DNA of 64,000 bases from Acidobacteriaceae bacterium (GTDB lineage Bacteria > Acidobacteriota > Terriglobia > Terriglobales > Acidobacteriaceae), in contig PLCS01000009.1 of NCBI GenBank assembly GCA_003134855.1, positions 257,911 through 321,910 of the forward strand, given 5' to 3'. This document shows, one piece after another, positions 31,094-39,474 of this stretch. Numbering within the stretch: position 1 is the first letter of the stretch; each line of letters opens with the position of its first letter. The notes under the pieces were generated by a model. The model did not search any database and was not told where the DNA came from. It saw only the letters and a list, made by a program, of their open reading frames with translations. The position numbers were made by a program, and so were the translations under genes.

Positions 31094-31232
31094 CGGCTTT
31101 GCTCAAGGCAGGCTCTGCGGTGGGATCAATGGCTCGCTTGCCGCTCGCATTGAGTTCGTGGTTTCCCAGGTCTCAAAATCGAGACCTGGGGCACCCAGAT
31201 TTCACCTACCCCGGACCTGCGCCACCCGCCAG
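31094..31232 (+). repeat. Dispersed palindromic composite repeat, family A copy 2
   Basis: tttgctcaaggcaggctctgcggtgggatcaatggctcgcttgccgctcgcattgagttcgtggtttcccaggtctcaaaatcgagacctggggcacccagatttc...gcgccacccgcc. Confidence 0.75.
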
Positions 31233-31270
31233 CGGTCGAGATCGAGTCGGAATGGATGGTAAGGCCCCGC

Positions 31271-31356
31271 GGCCCACTCATCATAAAGCCGCGATGAATG
31301 GGGCACAGCCCCGCAACCCCAAGGTGCATATTCAAAAGCAATAGGTGGGCCACCTG
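31271..31356 (+). repeat. Dispersed repeat, family B copy 1
   Basis: cccactcatcataaagccgcgatgaatggggcacagccccgcaaccccaaggtgcatattcaaaagcaataggtgggccacctgcc. Confidence 0.75.
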
Positions 31357-31510
31357 CCGTATAGTCTAGGAATACGACTCGTTCGTTGCCACATTCCCCC
31401 CAGAGCCGGACCGGTTGAGTCGTACACCGCCTAGAATATTGATCTGCAGCCATTCGCAGACGCGTACCCTTCCGGCTCCAGCGGAAATCCCAACAGTTGA
31501 GGAAACCGAC

Positions 31511-32032
31511 ATGAAAATCTCTCGAGAGATTCTCCGGGCATCCCATTCAGATTCAAGGCCCTCAGCCGGAAGGCGGCGGACGGAAAAGCTGGTTGCATTT
31601 GTTTTAGCTTCTCTTGCTTGTTGCGCGGCGGTTGGTCCAACCGGCTGCACTAATGGTTTACAAAACAAAGACTTAAGCTTTGGCCCGTCCAAGGCCGAGG
31701 TCACCGCAGCCGCAATCGGGGTTGGCGCCGTGGTGGTCGGCACGGTCGTCCTTATTGAGGTTCATCATAGTCATCACACTTTGAAGGGCTGTGTTTTCAG
31801 TGGCCAGAACGGCATTGAGGTTCAGACTCAAGGCGATAAGAAGACCTACGCCCTGGCTGGAGAAACCGCCGACATCAAGGTGGGTGACCTAGTCCAGTTC
31901 CATGGGACAAAGGGAAAGAAAGTGAAAGACAGCGCCGGCGATCAGACATTTACGGTTGAGAAGATCAGCAGGGACTACGGGCCGTGCATGCTGAATTCCG
32001 GGCAGCCTACGAACGCTCCCAACGCCAGGTAG
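31511..32032 (+). CDS. Hypothetical lipoprotein-like/secreted protein flanked by family B repeats
   Basis: ATG at 31511; hydrophobic N-terminus ending in Cys (LASLACCAAVGPTGC). Confidence 0.65.
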   Translation: MKISREILRASHSDSRPSAGRRRTEKLVAFVLASLACCAAVGPTGCTNGLQNKDLSFGPSKAEVTAAAIGVGAVVVGTVVLIEVHHSHHTLKGCVFSGQNGIEVQTQGDKKTYALAGETADIKVGDLVQFHGTKGKKVKDSAGDQTFTVEKISRDYGPCMLNSGQPTNAPNAR

Positions 32033-32062
32033 ATAGCCGTTTCGGACCCTCATTGCCAGCGG

Positions 32063-32163
32063 CAGGTGGCCCATTCATCGATTCTGAAGACAGAACTCGG
32101 CTTTCGGGGCTGCGCCCCGCAACCCCAAGGTGCATATTCAAAATCGATAAGTGGGGCACCTGG
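32063..32163 (+). repeat. Dispersed repeat, family B copy 2, with terminal inverted repeats
   Basis: gcaggtggcccattcatcgattctgaagacag...gccccgcaaccccaaggtgcatattcaaaatcgataagtggggcacctg. Confidence 0.75.
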
Positions 32164-32298
32164 GAAAGGGTGATTTTTCAGTTTTCGAATCGAGTGCTGG
32201 GCCGTGCGCTCTCACTCCCGCTCTTCGAGGCGAGTCACGACCTGCTCGACCAGTCGCTCCAGCTCACCGGTATTCTCTCCCTGCGCCGGAGCGGCCGG

Positions 32299-33084
32299 TT
32301 AGGAGATCCGCCTCATGCGAGCATCAGGCATTCCCATCCGCCGCTTGACGAGCAGTAGCTCATCGATCTTGCCGTCGGGAAGGAAGTTGAGCGGACGGCC
32401 GATCTGTTGGGCGATGAGGTAGGTCTTGCAATAGGTCTCGAAGGTCTCTACCAGCCACTCGGCATGGGTGACGGTGTCAGACCAGCAGACGATGCCGTGA
32501 TTGCTGAGCAGGATGGTGTTGTGGTCCTGGACAAAGGGCAGCACCGTCTCGGCAAAGGCCTTGGTGCCGGGCGTTTCGTAGGGCGCCACCGCTGCCGGGC
32601 CAATCGAGGTCTCGTACTCGGAGATCAGCCCGATAGGCGGCGCGGAGCCGGTCATCGCAAAGGCCGTGGCGTGCGGCGGATGGCAATGCACAATGGCGCG
32701 GGCTACGGAGTTGGCTTTGTAGATAGCCAGATGCAGCAGCACCTCGCTGGTCCTCATGCGGTCGCCTGCCAGGATGTTGCCGTCCAGATCAGAGAGGCAG
32801 ATGTCGGCCGGCGCCATGTCCCGCTTGCTCATCATTGTTGGCGTGCAGAGCAGGTACTTCTCGCCCAGCCGCACGCTGATATTGCCGCCGTTGCCGTCCA
32901 CGTACTGCCGCTCCCACAGCTTGCGCCCCACCAGGATGATCTCCTCGCGCATGGCCTCGGCCTCGAAGAGGAGCGCGGCCTCCAGCGGCGAGTTCACCTC
33001 GGCCTGCGCCGCGTGCGAGCTCTCCGCCACGGCCTGCGCCGCTTCTCTGCACTGCTCCTCAAGCTCAACCCAACTCTGCTCCAT
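32299..33084 (-). CDS. Class II aldolase/adducin family protein (L-fuculose-phosphate aldolase-like)
   Basis: DGNGGNISVRLGEKYLLCTPT; SVARAIVHCHPPHATAFA; LLSNHGIVCWSDTVTHAEWLVET. Confidence 0.85.
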   Translation of the reverse strand: MEQSWVELEEQCREAAQAVAESSHAAQAEVNSPLEAALLFEAEAMREEIILVGRKLWERQYVDGNGGNISVRLGEKYLLCTPTMMSKRDMAPADICLSDLDGNILAGDRMRTSEVLLHLAIYKANSVARAIVHCHPPHATAFAMTGSAPPIGLISEYETSIGPAAVAPYETPGTKAFAETVLPFVQDHNTILLSNHGIVCWSDTVTHAEWLVETFETYCKTYLIAQQIGRPLNFLPDGKIDELLLVKRRMGMPDARMRRIS

Positions 33085-33212
33085 GGATGACCTCACGCGG
33101 GTACGTCAAGACCAGCTTTCGGGAATCGCTGGCTCTTTCCTCAGATTATATAGAGCGCCCTTTGCGGCCTGCTCCGGTGACTGCGGTCACGAATGAATGG
33201 GCCTATCACCTT

Positions 33213-34571
33213 TTACTCCGCTCGCACCAGCCGGCGCTGCAAGGCTTCCAGTGTCTGCCCCTTGGTCTCCGGGTAAACCAGCAGCACTACCACAAACTGC
33301 AACCCGGTCATCACGGCGAAGAAGGTGAACGGGGCGCTGCGGCCGATCTGCGCCACCACCATGGGAAACGCCAGTTGGATGGCCGTGTTCATGAACCAGT
33401 GGCTGGCGTTGCCCACGCCCTGGCCCTTGGAGCGAACGGCGTTGGGAAAGACTTCGCCGATGTAGACCCAGATCACCGCGCCCTGCGAGAGCGCGAAGAA
33501 GGCGATGTAGGTAATCAGCACCCAGACCAGAGCGCCGGGGTGGGAGTTCGTCGCAAAGAGCCACGAGACCGCCGCCAGGCAACTGGCCGTGCCCGCCGCG
33601 CCGATCAGCAGCAGCGTCTTGCGCCCCAGTTTGTCGATCACGCTCATGCCGACGATGGTAAAGACTAGATTCGTGAAGCCGATGGCGATGGCCTGCTGGT
33701 CGCCGGAGATCTGACTGAAGCCCGCCGAGGCGAAGATGCTGTTCAGGTAGTAGAGGATCGAGTTGATCCCGGCCAACTGATTGAATGCGCCAATCGAAAT
33801 CGCCAAAAACAGCGGATAACGATACTTCCACTGAAAGACCGGTTCGTGAGCCGTGGCGTGCTCCTCGGCCAGCGCGGATTGAATGTCGGCCAGCTCGGCC
33901 TCGGGGTTCGGGTCGCCCATCAGTTTCAGCACGGCCAGAGCTTCTTCGTTGCGCCCCTTGGAGGCCGACCAGCGCGGGCTGCGGGGAATGCCGAACAAGA
34001 GCGCCAGGAAGCCCAGGGCGGGCAGCGCGGCGATGCCCACCTGCCAGCGCCACTCCAGAGAGCCCAGGTGCAGCGTGCGGATAAGGTAGTTGGAGGTGTA
34101 AGCCGCCAGAATGCCGAAGACCACGTTGAATTGGAAGGCGCCCACCAGCCGGCCGCGCCATTTGGCCGGGGCAAGTTCGGCAATGTACACCGGCCCCAGC
34201 ACCGACGATGCGCCGATGCCCAGACCGCCAACGAAGCGGAAGAGCATCAGCACCGGCCAGTTCCAGGCCAGCGCGCTTCCGATGGCCGAGACCACATAGA
34301 GCACGGCGGTGATGCGCAGCGTCTCGCGCCCGCCGATCTTCTGCCCTACATGGCCCGCGCCCAGCGCTCCCGCCACCGTGCCGATCAGCGCGATGGCCAC
34401 CGTCCAGCCCTTGCCGTAGGGGCTCAGGTTGTAGAGCTTGACCAGAGAGTCGATGGCGCCCGAAATCACAACAGTGTCGAAGCCGAAGAGCAGGCCGCCC
34501 AGTGCGCCGGTCAGCGTTGCCTTCATCAGGTTGAGGTTCGGTCGCATGGCGCGCGGCTCCTTGATTTCCAA
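33213..34571 (-). CDS. Sugar porter family MFS transporter
   Basis: GALGGLLFGFDTVVISGAI; RFVGGLGIGASSVLGPVYIAELAPAKWRGRLV; PETKGQTLEAL. Confidence 0.9.
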   Translation of the reverse strand: MEIKEPRAMRPNLNLMKATLTGALGGLLFGFDTVVISGAIDSLVKLYNLSPYGKGWTVAIALIGTVAGALGAGHVGQKIGGRETLRITAVLYVVSAIGSALAWNWPVLMLFRFVGGLGIGASSVLGPVYIAELAPAKWRGRLVGAFQFNVVFGILAAYTSNYLIRTLHLGSLEWRWQVGIAALPALGFLALLFGIPRSPRWSASKGRNEEALAVLKLMGDPNPEAELADIQSALAEEHATAHEPVFQWKYRYPLFLAISIGAFNQLAGINSILYYLNSIFASAGFSQISGDQQAIAIGFTNLVFTIVGMSVIDKLGRKTLLLIGAAGTASCLAAVSWLFATNSHPGALVWVLITYIAFFALSQGAVIWVYIGEVFPNAVRSKGQGVGNASHWFMNTAIQLAFPMVVAQIGRSAPFTFFAVMTGLQFVVVLLVYPETKGQTLEALQRRLVRAE

Positions 34572-34757
34572 ACCATCCTACAGGCCAGCCCTATCTTTAC
34601 CAAACGCTGACCGCCGCACCACTCGCGCCACCGTACTCCGGCGTCACGCGCTTTCTCGACTCATTTCAGATGATCGCCCGCGTCAAGAATTAGGGCTGAG
34701 ACTGTGTGATTTGGTAATTGTTCCTGTACAAATGCGGGCGTGGACACCCGCACGACA

Positions 34758-34775
34758 GCCGGTCTGGAGACCGGC
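34758..34775. repeat. Short perfect palindrome GCCGGTCTGGAGACCGGC, intergenic REP-like motif
   Basis: gccggtctggagaccggcgctac directly readable. Confidence 0.5.
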
Positions 34776-34823
34776 GCTACGTTCCGGCCTAACCACAATC
34801 ACACGGTCTCGATACCAGGCCGG

Positions 34824-35420
34824 TCAGCCTTCCGCGCGCGGGCCGGCAGGCGTCACCGCCAGAATCCGGCAGCGGTGCTTGTTTGCCGCGCTCCAGGCCA
34901 GAGCCATCTCGCTATCCATATAGGCGCAATCGCCGGCCTCGAGCACCTCGTGCAGCCCGCCCGCATCCAACTGCAACTTGCCCTCCAGCACGTACACCAG
35001 GCCGCTGGCCACGTAGCAGGCATCCGTGGCGCTGGAGGCGCCGCCGACGGGAAACTCGATCATCTGCGCCACCAGCCGCGTATTAGCCGCCAGTGCATTC
35101 AGCGGGGTTGTCTTTACTGACTCCAGTCCGCGGCTGTTGCCCTGCAAATGGGCCTTGCGCGTGATCGAGAGCGTGTGCTTGGCGGGCTCGGAGAAAAAGT
35201 AGCTCATGCCCACGCCGTAGACCCGGCTGATGGTGGCCAGTGTGGGCAGCGTGGGAATCATGCGGTCCGTCTCCAGCTTGGAGAGCAGCGCCGTTGATAG
35301 CTTGGTCTCCGCCGCCAGACGCGCCAGCGTGAGCCGCTTCTGGGTGCGCAGCGAGCGCAGTTTCATCCCGATGCAGTAAGGTTCCAGAGACCACTGAGCA
35401 TAAGAAACAGTCTTGGTCAT
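34824..35420 (-). CDS. XRE-family transcriptional regulator with C-terminal cupin domain
   Basis: LRSLRTQKRLTLARLAAETKLSTALLSKLETDRMIPTLPTLATISRVYGV HTH; YVASGLVYVLEGKLQLDAGGLHEVLEAGDCAYMDS cupin. Confidence 0.85.
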   Translation of the reverse strand: MTKTVSYAQWSLEPYCIGMKLRSLRTQKRLTLARLAAETKLSTALLSKLETDRMIPTLPTLATISRVYGVGMSYFFSEPAKHTLSITRKAHLQGNSRGLESVKTTPLNALAANTRLVAQMIEFPVGGASSATDACYVASGLVYVLEGKLQLDAGGLHEVLEAGDCAYMDSEMALAWSAANKHRCRILAVTPAGPRAEG

Positions 35421-35649
35421 GAGTTACTCCCTTCTATCAGTTTGCCAGCCGCCGGTCTTGTTTTCCCTGACGAATTCATGAAGTTTTTCTGAACTATCTT
35501 CGTCGTTGGTAATGCTCCTTGGTTACTTTGCGCATGACAAGAGACAAAAGAACACTGGTACTTTCTTCCCGCAGTCCGTCGAAAAGCAGATAATCTAATG
35601 GTTAAAGAAGATACTGGGCTCATCGAAGCACAGAGATTCGCCGGGAGCG

Positions 35650-37770
35650 TTGCTGTTCTTTCCCCCTGGGTTGTCCCCCACGCAGATTCCCGCGGCCACT
35701 GTAGGCAGATGCCTATCTCTTGTCCGAACCGGCAAGAGAGCGGCAAATCTATTGCCAAGGATTCGAGGAAGCGCGTTGGTTGTAACGATCGATCCCCGCT
35801 CAGGCTCGCGCGGCACACAGGACGATTCGTCCCCGGCGACCGGTCTGAATCGCCGCCGAGGAGATGCCGGCTCCGCGGAGGCAAGTCTTGGCCGCCGGCG
35901 CGGGGATACCAGTTCCGCGGGGACAGCTCTAGGCCGTCGGGGCAGGGTGTCGTCCTGCTCCTTTGCCGGCTTCCGGCTGGACGCGGATGGAACGCTCTGG
36001 CGCGGTGAAGCCGTGGCTCACCTGCCTCCCAAGGAGTTGGCGGCGCTGCGGCTGCTGGTGGCCCACGCCGGCCAGATTGTTTCGCCCCTGCAATTGAAGT
36101 ATGCGCTGTGGGGCGACGTGCACGTGACGGCCGACAGCGTTCCCAAGTGCCTCTCTTCGCTGCGCGCGCGGCTGGAGCCGGAAAACTGTATCCAGACGGT
36201 TTACAAGCGCGGCTACCGCTTCACGGCCGAGGTGCTGCGGCAGGGCCTTCCGCCGGCCGGGGAGCTTCCGCGTCTGGCCATCCTGCCCTTCGCCACCCTG
36301 CACGCAGTTCCCAAACACCTTGGGCCGGCCATCGCCGAAGAGACCATCGTCCGGCTCTCGAATGCGCGTTCTCCGGCCCTTTCCGTTTTGGCCCGGGATT
36401 CCATCTTCACCCTGGTTGGTCGCGGGTATACGGCCCAGCAGATTGGCGAGACGCTCAAAGCCGACCTGGTGTTGACCGGAAGCCTCCGCGCCCTTTCCTC
36501 GCAATACCGGCTGCGCGTGGAGATGATCCGCGTCGAGGATGGCACGCAAATCTGGGTGGAAGATATGCTGGTGGACCAGAACCGGATCGCCGGATTGGAG
36601 TCGGAGTTGGTGCAGCGGCTGGCCTGGCGTCTGGGCGCCGGGGTATCGGGCGACAGATCCTGGTCGCCGGGGTGGAATGCCGGGGTCTCCGGCGGAAAGT
36701 CCTTGCGGCCGAGGTCGAGCAAGGGAGGGCTGTCCATCTCCGCGGCTGCCGCGCCCCCGGTCGAGCACGAGGGCGGCCCGCAGCGCCGGGAGGCCTACGA
36801 AAACTTCCTGCGCGGACGCCACGAGTGGCAGTCGCTTCATCGCCATCGCATGCAGGATGGGCTGCAGCACTTGTTGCGGGCCATCGAAGTGGATCCCTCG
36901 CTGATCTCCGCCAAGATTGATTTGGCGCATCTCTGCGTGACTCAGAGCTTCTACGGCTTCATGTCTCCAGCGGTTGCGGCGGAGCACGTACACCGCACGG
37001 CCGAGTCCATCCCGGATCTGTCCCGCCAGGCGGAAGCCATCTTGCCCGCGCTGGGCTGGGTGAACTTCCACTTTGACCGTAATCTGCCCGCGGCCCTCAA
37101 CGCCTTCTCCCTCAGCGCCCATCTGCCCCACGGTCCCTGGACCACCCGTATCCGCGCCATGTTCGCGCTCAGCCGGAGCCGTTTTGCCGAAGCCATCGAG
37201 TTGCTGCGCGCGGCCATCCAACTGGACCCCTATTCTGCCTGGCTGCACAGCCGTCTGGCCTGGGCGCTCCACCTGGATGGACAAGCCGCCGAAAGCCTTG
37301 CGCAAAGCCAGATCGCTCTCAGCCTCTTTCCCGAACATGAATTCACGATCTTCTATGGGGCTCTGATACTCGCCTTCAACGGCGAGGCGGCACGCGCTGC
37401 CGAGCTTGCAGAGAACCTTGCGCAGCGCGTGCCCTTCTTCGACCTGGCCACCGCCGTTCACGCCTACGCCCTGGCCTGCGCGGGCCGCAGCGACGAAGCG
37501 CGCGCCATCCTCGAGCGTATGCAATGGCTCAGCCGCGAACGCTTCCTCCTCCGTTCATTCACCCCGGCGGTCTATGTGGCGCTCGGCGACCCGGATGCCG
37601 CCATTGAGGAGCTTCAAGCTGCCAACGAAACCCGCTGCCCATGGTTCTTCCAGACGCTGGCCGATCCGCGCCTGAAAGCCCTCCACGGCCACCCGGAGTT
37701 CGAGCGGATGCGCGCCATTCTCACCATCATGGAGGCCGAGGCGGCGCAAAATGCGGAGTTGGAAGATTGA
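35650..37770 (+). CDS. Winged-helix (OmpR/CadC-type) regulator with TPR-like C-terminus; start uncertain (GTG at 35947 also plausible)
   Basis: FAGFRLDADGTLWRGEAVAHLPPKELAALRLLVAHAGQIVSPLQLKYALWGDVHVTADSVPKCLSSLRARL; helical repeats downstream. Confidence 0.75.
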   Translation: MLFFPPGLSPTQIPAATVGRCLSLVRTGKRAANLLPRIRGSALVVTIDPRSGSRGTQDDSSPATGLNRRRGDAGSAEASLGRRRGDTSSAGTALGRRGRVSSCSFAGFRLDADGTLWRGEAVAHLPPKELAALRLLVAHAGQIVSPLQLKYALWGDVHVTADSVPKCLSSLRARLEPENCIQTVYKRGYRFTAEVLRQGLPPAGELPRLAILPFATLHAVPKHLGPAIAEETIVRLSNARSPALSVLARDSIFTLVGRGYTAQQIGETLKADLVLTGSLRALSSQYRLRVEMIRVEDGTQIWVEDMLVDQNRIAGLESELVQRLAWRLGAGVSGDRSWSPGWNAGVSGGKSLRPRSSKGGLSISAAAAPPVEHEGGPQRREAYENFLRGRHEWQSLHRHRMQDGLQHLLRAIEVDPSLISAKIDLAHLCVTQSFYGFMSPAVAAEHVHRTAESIPDLSRQAEAILPALGWVNFHFDRNLPAALNAFSLSAHLPHGPWTTRIRAMFALSRSRFAEAIELLRAAIQLDPYSAWLHSRLAWALHLDGQAAESLAQSQIALSLFPEHEFTIFYGALILAFNGEAARAAELAENLAQRVPFFDLATAVHAYALACAGRSDEARAILERMQWLSRERFLLRSFTPAVYVALGDPDAAIEELQAANETRCPWFFQTLADPRLKALHGHPEFERMRAILTIMEAEAAQNAELED
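35848..35946 (+). repeat. Imperfect 42-bp tandem repeat near the 5' end of the regulator ORF
   Basis: aatcgccgccgaggagatgccggctccgcggaggcaagtctt / ggccgccggcgcggggataccagttccgcggggacagctcta / partial third unit ggccgtcggggcagggtg. Confidence 0.7.
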
Positions 37771-37803
37771 AAACCCAAAGGGCTTAGGTTAGAATAGGAA
37801 CAG

Positions 37804-38058
37804 ATGGGTTCGATCAGGCTCAGCGGTGTACGTTTCGCTGCATACACGATGGACCACGCGCCGCGCCACGTGCACGGTTTCTACGCTGACATTGAGGTGA
37901 TCGTTGATCTTCGCCCAGACGGCAAGGTCTCGCTCGCCAACCGGACAGACGCCATCAGGCCGAGCAACGCAAGCAAATCGGATGTGCGCCATGTGCTCAC
38001 GGTAGCCGCAGGGCATTTCGATGAACTGGTTTTTCTTTGGGAGAAGCATCATGGCTGA
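37804..38058 (+). CDS. DUF4160 domain protein
   Basis: YTMDHAPRHVHGFYADIEVIVDLRPDGKVSLANR resembles DUF4160 (DHxPxHxH). Confidence 0.7.
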   Translation: MGSIRLSGVRFAAYTMDHAPRHVHGFYADIEVIVDLRPDGKVSLANRTDAIRPSNASKSDVRHVLTVAAGHFDELVFLWEKHHG

Positions 38059-38482
38059 CCATGAAGTCATTACAACCGATGCCGAGATTGAAGCCGCCTT
38101 GAAGCGGGCAAAGCTCCACGACAGCGACCCGCGCGTGCAGACCGTCGAGCACATCCCCGCGCTAAAACTGCTCATTGTAGGACTCAGCAACAGTCGCCGG
38201 TTGGTGCTTCCTATCGAGGACGTGCAGGGGCTGGGCAACGCCACGCACGAGCAAATTCAGAACTACGAATTGCTCGGCCGCGGAACGGGCATCAGTTTTC
38301 CAGAGCTTGACGTTGACCTCTACGTTCCCGCCCTGATCGAAGGCATCTACGGAAACCGCCGCTGGATGGCGCAGTTAGGCAAGAAGGGTGGCAGCGCCAA
38401 AACCGAGGCCAAACGCCTGGCGGCAAAGGCAAACGGCGCCAAGGGCGGAAGGCCGGCTAGAGCCGCCGCGGCCAGCGCCTGA
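38051..38482 (+). CDS. DUF2442 domain protein with basic C-terminal NGxKGGRP tail
   Basis: RRLVLPIEDVQGLGNATHEQIQNYELLGRGTGISFPELDVDLYVPALIEGIYG; AKANGAKGGRPARAA tail; 8-nt overlap with upstream gene. Confidence 0.72.
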   Translation: MADHEVITTDAEIEAALKRAKLHDSDPRVQTVEHIPALKLLIVGLSNSRRLVLPIEDVQGLGNATHEQIQNYELLGRGTGISFPELDVDLYVPALIEGIYGNRRWMAQLGKKGGSAKTEAKRLAAKANGAKGGRPARAAAASA

Positions 38483-38589
38483 GTGATGCGTGCCAGAACG
38501 TATGAAATCGGCTCGCCAAGCAGTTCGCATTCGTAGAGTTTGCGACGGCGAATTGCCGATGGTCCCGGCCACGTCGTAAACTTTCATAT

Positions 38590-39474
38590 ATGTACAAAAT
38601 CGTAGACGCCCGCGGCGTCGGCCTCAACATCAAGCAGTTCGTGATCGAGGCGCCGCGCATTGCGCGCAAGCATAAGCCAGGCCAGTTCATCATCCTCCGC
38701 CTTCATGAGAAGGGCGAGCGCATTCCGCTCACCATCAAATCCTCTGACCCGGTAGCGGGCACGGTCACCATCGTGGTGCAGGCCATCGGCAAGACCACCT
38801 CGCTGCTCAACTGCCTGGAGACGGGCGACTCCATTCTGGATGTCGTCGGCCCGCTCGGCAAGCCCTCGGAGATCGAAAACTACGGCACAGTTGTGGTCTT
38901 GGCGGGCAGCGTGGGCACGGCGATGGCGCTGCCCACCGCCTACGCGCTCAAGCAGGCCGGCAATCATGTCGTCTTCATTGAAGGCGCGCGCAGCGCGGAA
39001 ATGGTCGTCTTTGAAGACGAGGTGCGCGCGGCCAGTAGCGAAGCCTTCATCATGACCGACGACGGCAGCTACGGCGAAAAGGGGCTGGTCACCAAAAAGC
39101 TCGATGAGCTGCTTGAATCCGGGCGCATGATCGACTTTGTGCTGGCCGTCGGTCCGGTGCCGATGATGAGGGCCGTCGCGCGGATGACCACGCCGCTGGG
39201 CATCAAGACAATGGTCAGCCTGAACTCAATCATGGTGGACGGCACGGGAATGTGCGGCGGCTGCCGCGTGCTGCTGGGCAAGCAGAGCAAATTCGCCTGC
39301 GTGGACGGCCCGGAGTTCGACGCCTCCATGGTCAACTTTGAAGTTTTGATGCAGCGCAACACCATGTACCGCGAGAAGGAGTGCGCATCGCTCAAGCAAT
39401 TCCAGGAGAATATGGAAGAGCAGGTAGTCGAGCTTCGTGAAGAATTGGCCGCGGGGGAGAAACATTATGTCTGA
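38590..39474 (+). CDS. Sulfide/dihydroorotate dehydrogenase-like FAD/NAD-binding protein (NfnA/SudB-like)
   Basis: MVDGTGMCGGCRVLLGKQSKFACVDGPEFDA [2Fe-2S] motif; FAD/NAD-binding PdrG-like fold. Confidence 0.85.
   Translation: MYKIVDARGVGLNIKQFVIEAPRIARKHKPGQFIILRLHEKGERIPLTIKSSDPVAGTVTIVVQAIGKTTSLLNCLETGDSILDVVGPLGKPSEIENYGTVVVLAGSVGTAMALPTAYALKQAGNHVVFIEGARSAEMVVFEDEVRAASSEAFIMTDDGSYGEKGLVTKKLDELLESGRMIDFVLAVGPVPMMRAVARMTTPLGIKTMVSLNSIMVDGTGMCGGCRVLLGKQSKFACVDGPEFDASMVNFEVLMQRNTMYREKECASLKQFQENMEEQVVELREELAAGEKHYV

Noticed and set aside
31038-31344. Small ORFs sharing FVVSQVxKxxPGAP-like peptides with the ORF at 52504-52746
   Set aside because: The shared peptides result from the dispersed DNA repeat, not from a protein family; kept as repeat evidence only.
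35929-37524. 531-aa minus-strand ORF
   Set aside because: Antisense to the wHTH-TPR regulator, which has a clear winged-helix signature.
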